Origin: Anaerolineae bacterium
GTDB lineage: Bacteria > Chloroflexota > Anaerolineae > 4572-78 > NAK82
Direction of reading: 5' to 3'
Assembly (NCBI GenBank): GCA_030597485.1
Contig: JAUVRU010000138.1
Coordinates: 1-6,246 of the forward strand
Length of the DNA stretch: 6,246 bases
Under the pieces are notes generated by a model. It did no database searches and was not told the DNA's origin. It saw only the letters and a list, made by a program, of their open reading frames with translations. Each line of letters opens with the position of its first letter. Position 1 is the stretch's first letter. This document shows, piece after piece, positions 5,662 to 6,246 of the stretch. The position numbers and the translations under genes were made by a program.

Positions 5662-6246
5662 ATGTTTCTGAGCAGACAGGTGGATCAGCTTCGCCACATT
5701 TATGACGAGTATCCCAACCAGTTCTGGACACTCGTCCTGGCCACCTTCATAGACCGCCTCGGGGGGGCGCTGCTGTACCCCTTCTTCACCCTCTACATCA
5801 CCCGGAAATTCGGCGTGGGCATGACAGAAGTCGGCCTGCTCTTCGGCCTGTTCTCGGCTGCCGGCCTCGTGGGCAGCACGCTGGGTGGCGCGTTGACAGA
5901 CCGGATGGGCCGAAAGGTGATGCTGATTGCCGGCCTCATCGTCAGCGCGCTGAGCAGTCTGGTTATGGGAGTGGTGGATTCGTTTGACATCTTCTTCGCG
6001 GTGGCATTGTTCGTGGGCCTGTTTGCCGAGGCCGGCGGACCGGCGCAGCAGGCGATGGTGGCCGACCTGTTGCCGGAGGAGAAGCGCTCCCAGGGATTTG
6101 GCATTCTGCGGGTAGCGCTCAATCTGGCCGTCACCATCGGTCCGGCGATTGGTGGACTGCTGGCTGCTCGGTCATATTTGCTCCTGTTTATCTGTGTCGC
6201 GCTGGCCAGCTTCCTCACCGCCGGCATCGTAGCCGTGGCCCTGCCG
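5662..6246 (+). CDS. MFS transporter (DHA1-like), 3' truncated
   Basis: Predicted membrane exporter of the major facilitator superfamily. The frame from ATG 5662 stays open to the window edge: 195 residues of a family usually about 400 long, so only the N-terminal half is present. Six hydrophobic segments are visible after a short cytosolic N-terminus (about residues 22-45, 56-76, 86-104, 107-122, 128-148, 151-195 with two parts near its end). Motif A is clear as G76-A-L-T-D80-R-M-G-R-K85, and an antiporter-type motif C as G140-P-A-I-G144-G. These point to a proton-coupled drug or metabolite antiporter, but substrate is unknown. It starts 18 bp after the msrB stop with only a weak AGGA upstream, so it is probably cotranscribed with msrB. 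A run of seven G (5761-5767) falls at codons 33-35. Confidence 0.9.
   Translation, partial: MFLSRQVDQLRHIYDEYPNQFWTLVLATFIDRLGGALLYPFFTLYITRKFGVGMTEVGLLFGLFSAAGLVGSTLGGALTDRMGRKVMLIAGLIVSALSSLVMGVVDSFDIFFAVALFVGLFAEAGGPAQQAMVADLLPEEKRSQGFGILRVALNLAVTIGPAIGGLLAARSYLLLFICVALASFLTAGIVAVALP

Overview
The window is a bacterial chromosomal segment, GC-rich and densely coded. It reads best as Chloroflexota (Anaerolineae-like) or a similar monoderm-type bacterium. That guess rests mainly on the secreted lipoprotein MsrP, whose long Thr/Pro/Ala linker (TPTATAVATPTP type) is a habit of that phylum. Strong GGAGG Shine-Dalgarno sites and sigma70-type promoters fit but do not discriminate. No rRNA, tRNA, CRISPR array or mobile element was seen.

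Left part (1-2985), sugar catabolism. A 5'-truncated FGGY-family carbohydrate kinase on the + strand converges on an L-fucose/L-arabinose isomerase-like gene on the - strand. The 184-bp gap between their stop codons holds one GC-rich hairpin just past each stop. An isomerase that makes a ketose and a kinase that phosphorylates it are the usual first two steps of pentose or deoxyhexose use, but the substrate cannot be read from the sequence. The isomerase has its own extended -10 promoter (TGG-TATAAT) and a strong ribosome site that fixes a GTG start.

Right part (2986-6246), methionine sulfoxide repair. On the - strand, msrP (molybdopterin enzyme, Tat signal plus lipobox) and msrQ (haem membrane subunit) form an operon with 2 bases between them. 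They would repair oxidised methionine outside the cytoplasmic membrane. Divergently, on the + strand, msrB (cytosolic methionine-R-sulfoxide reductase) is followed after 18 bp by an MFS transporter that runs off the window. The 541-bp region between msrP and msrB carries a good promoter in each direction, several inverted repeats, and a small hairpin that holds the msrB Shine-Dalgarno in its loop.

Together, one divergent locus could protect proteins on both sides of the membrane from oxidation, with a membrane-tethered MsrP as its most distinctive part. All the enzyme families are known. What may be new is the arrangement, the lipoprotein form of MsrP and the regulatory structures between the two transcription units.
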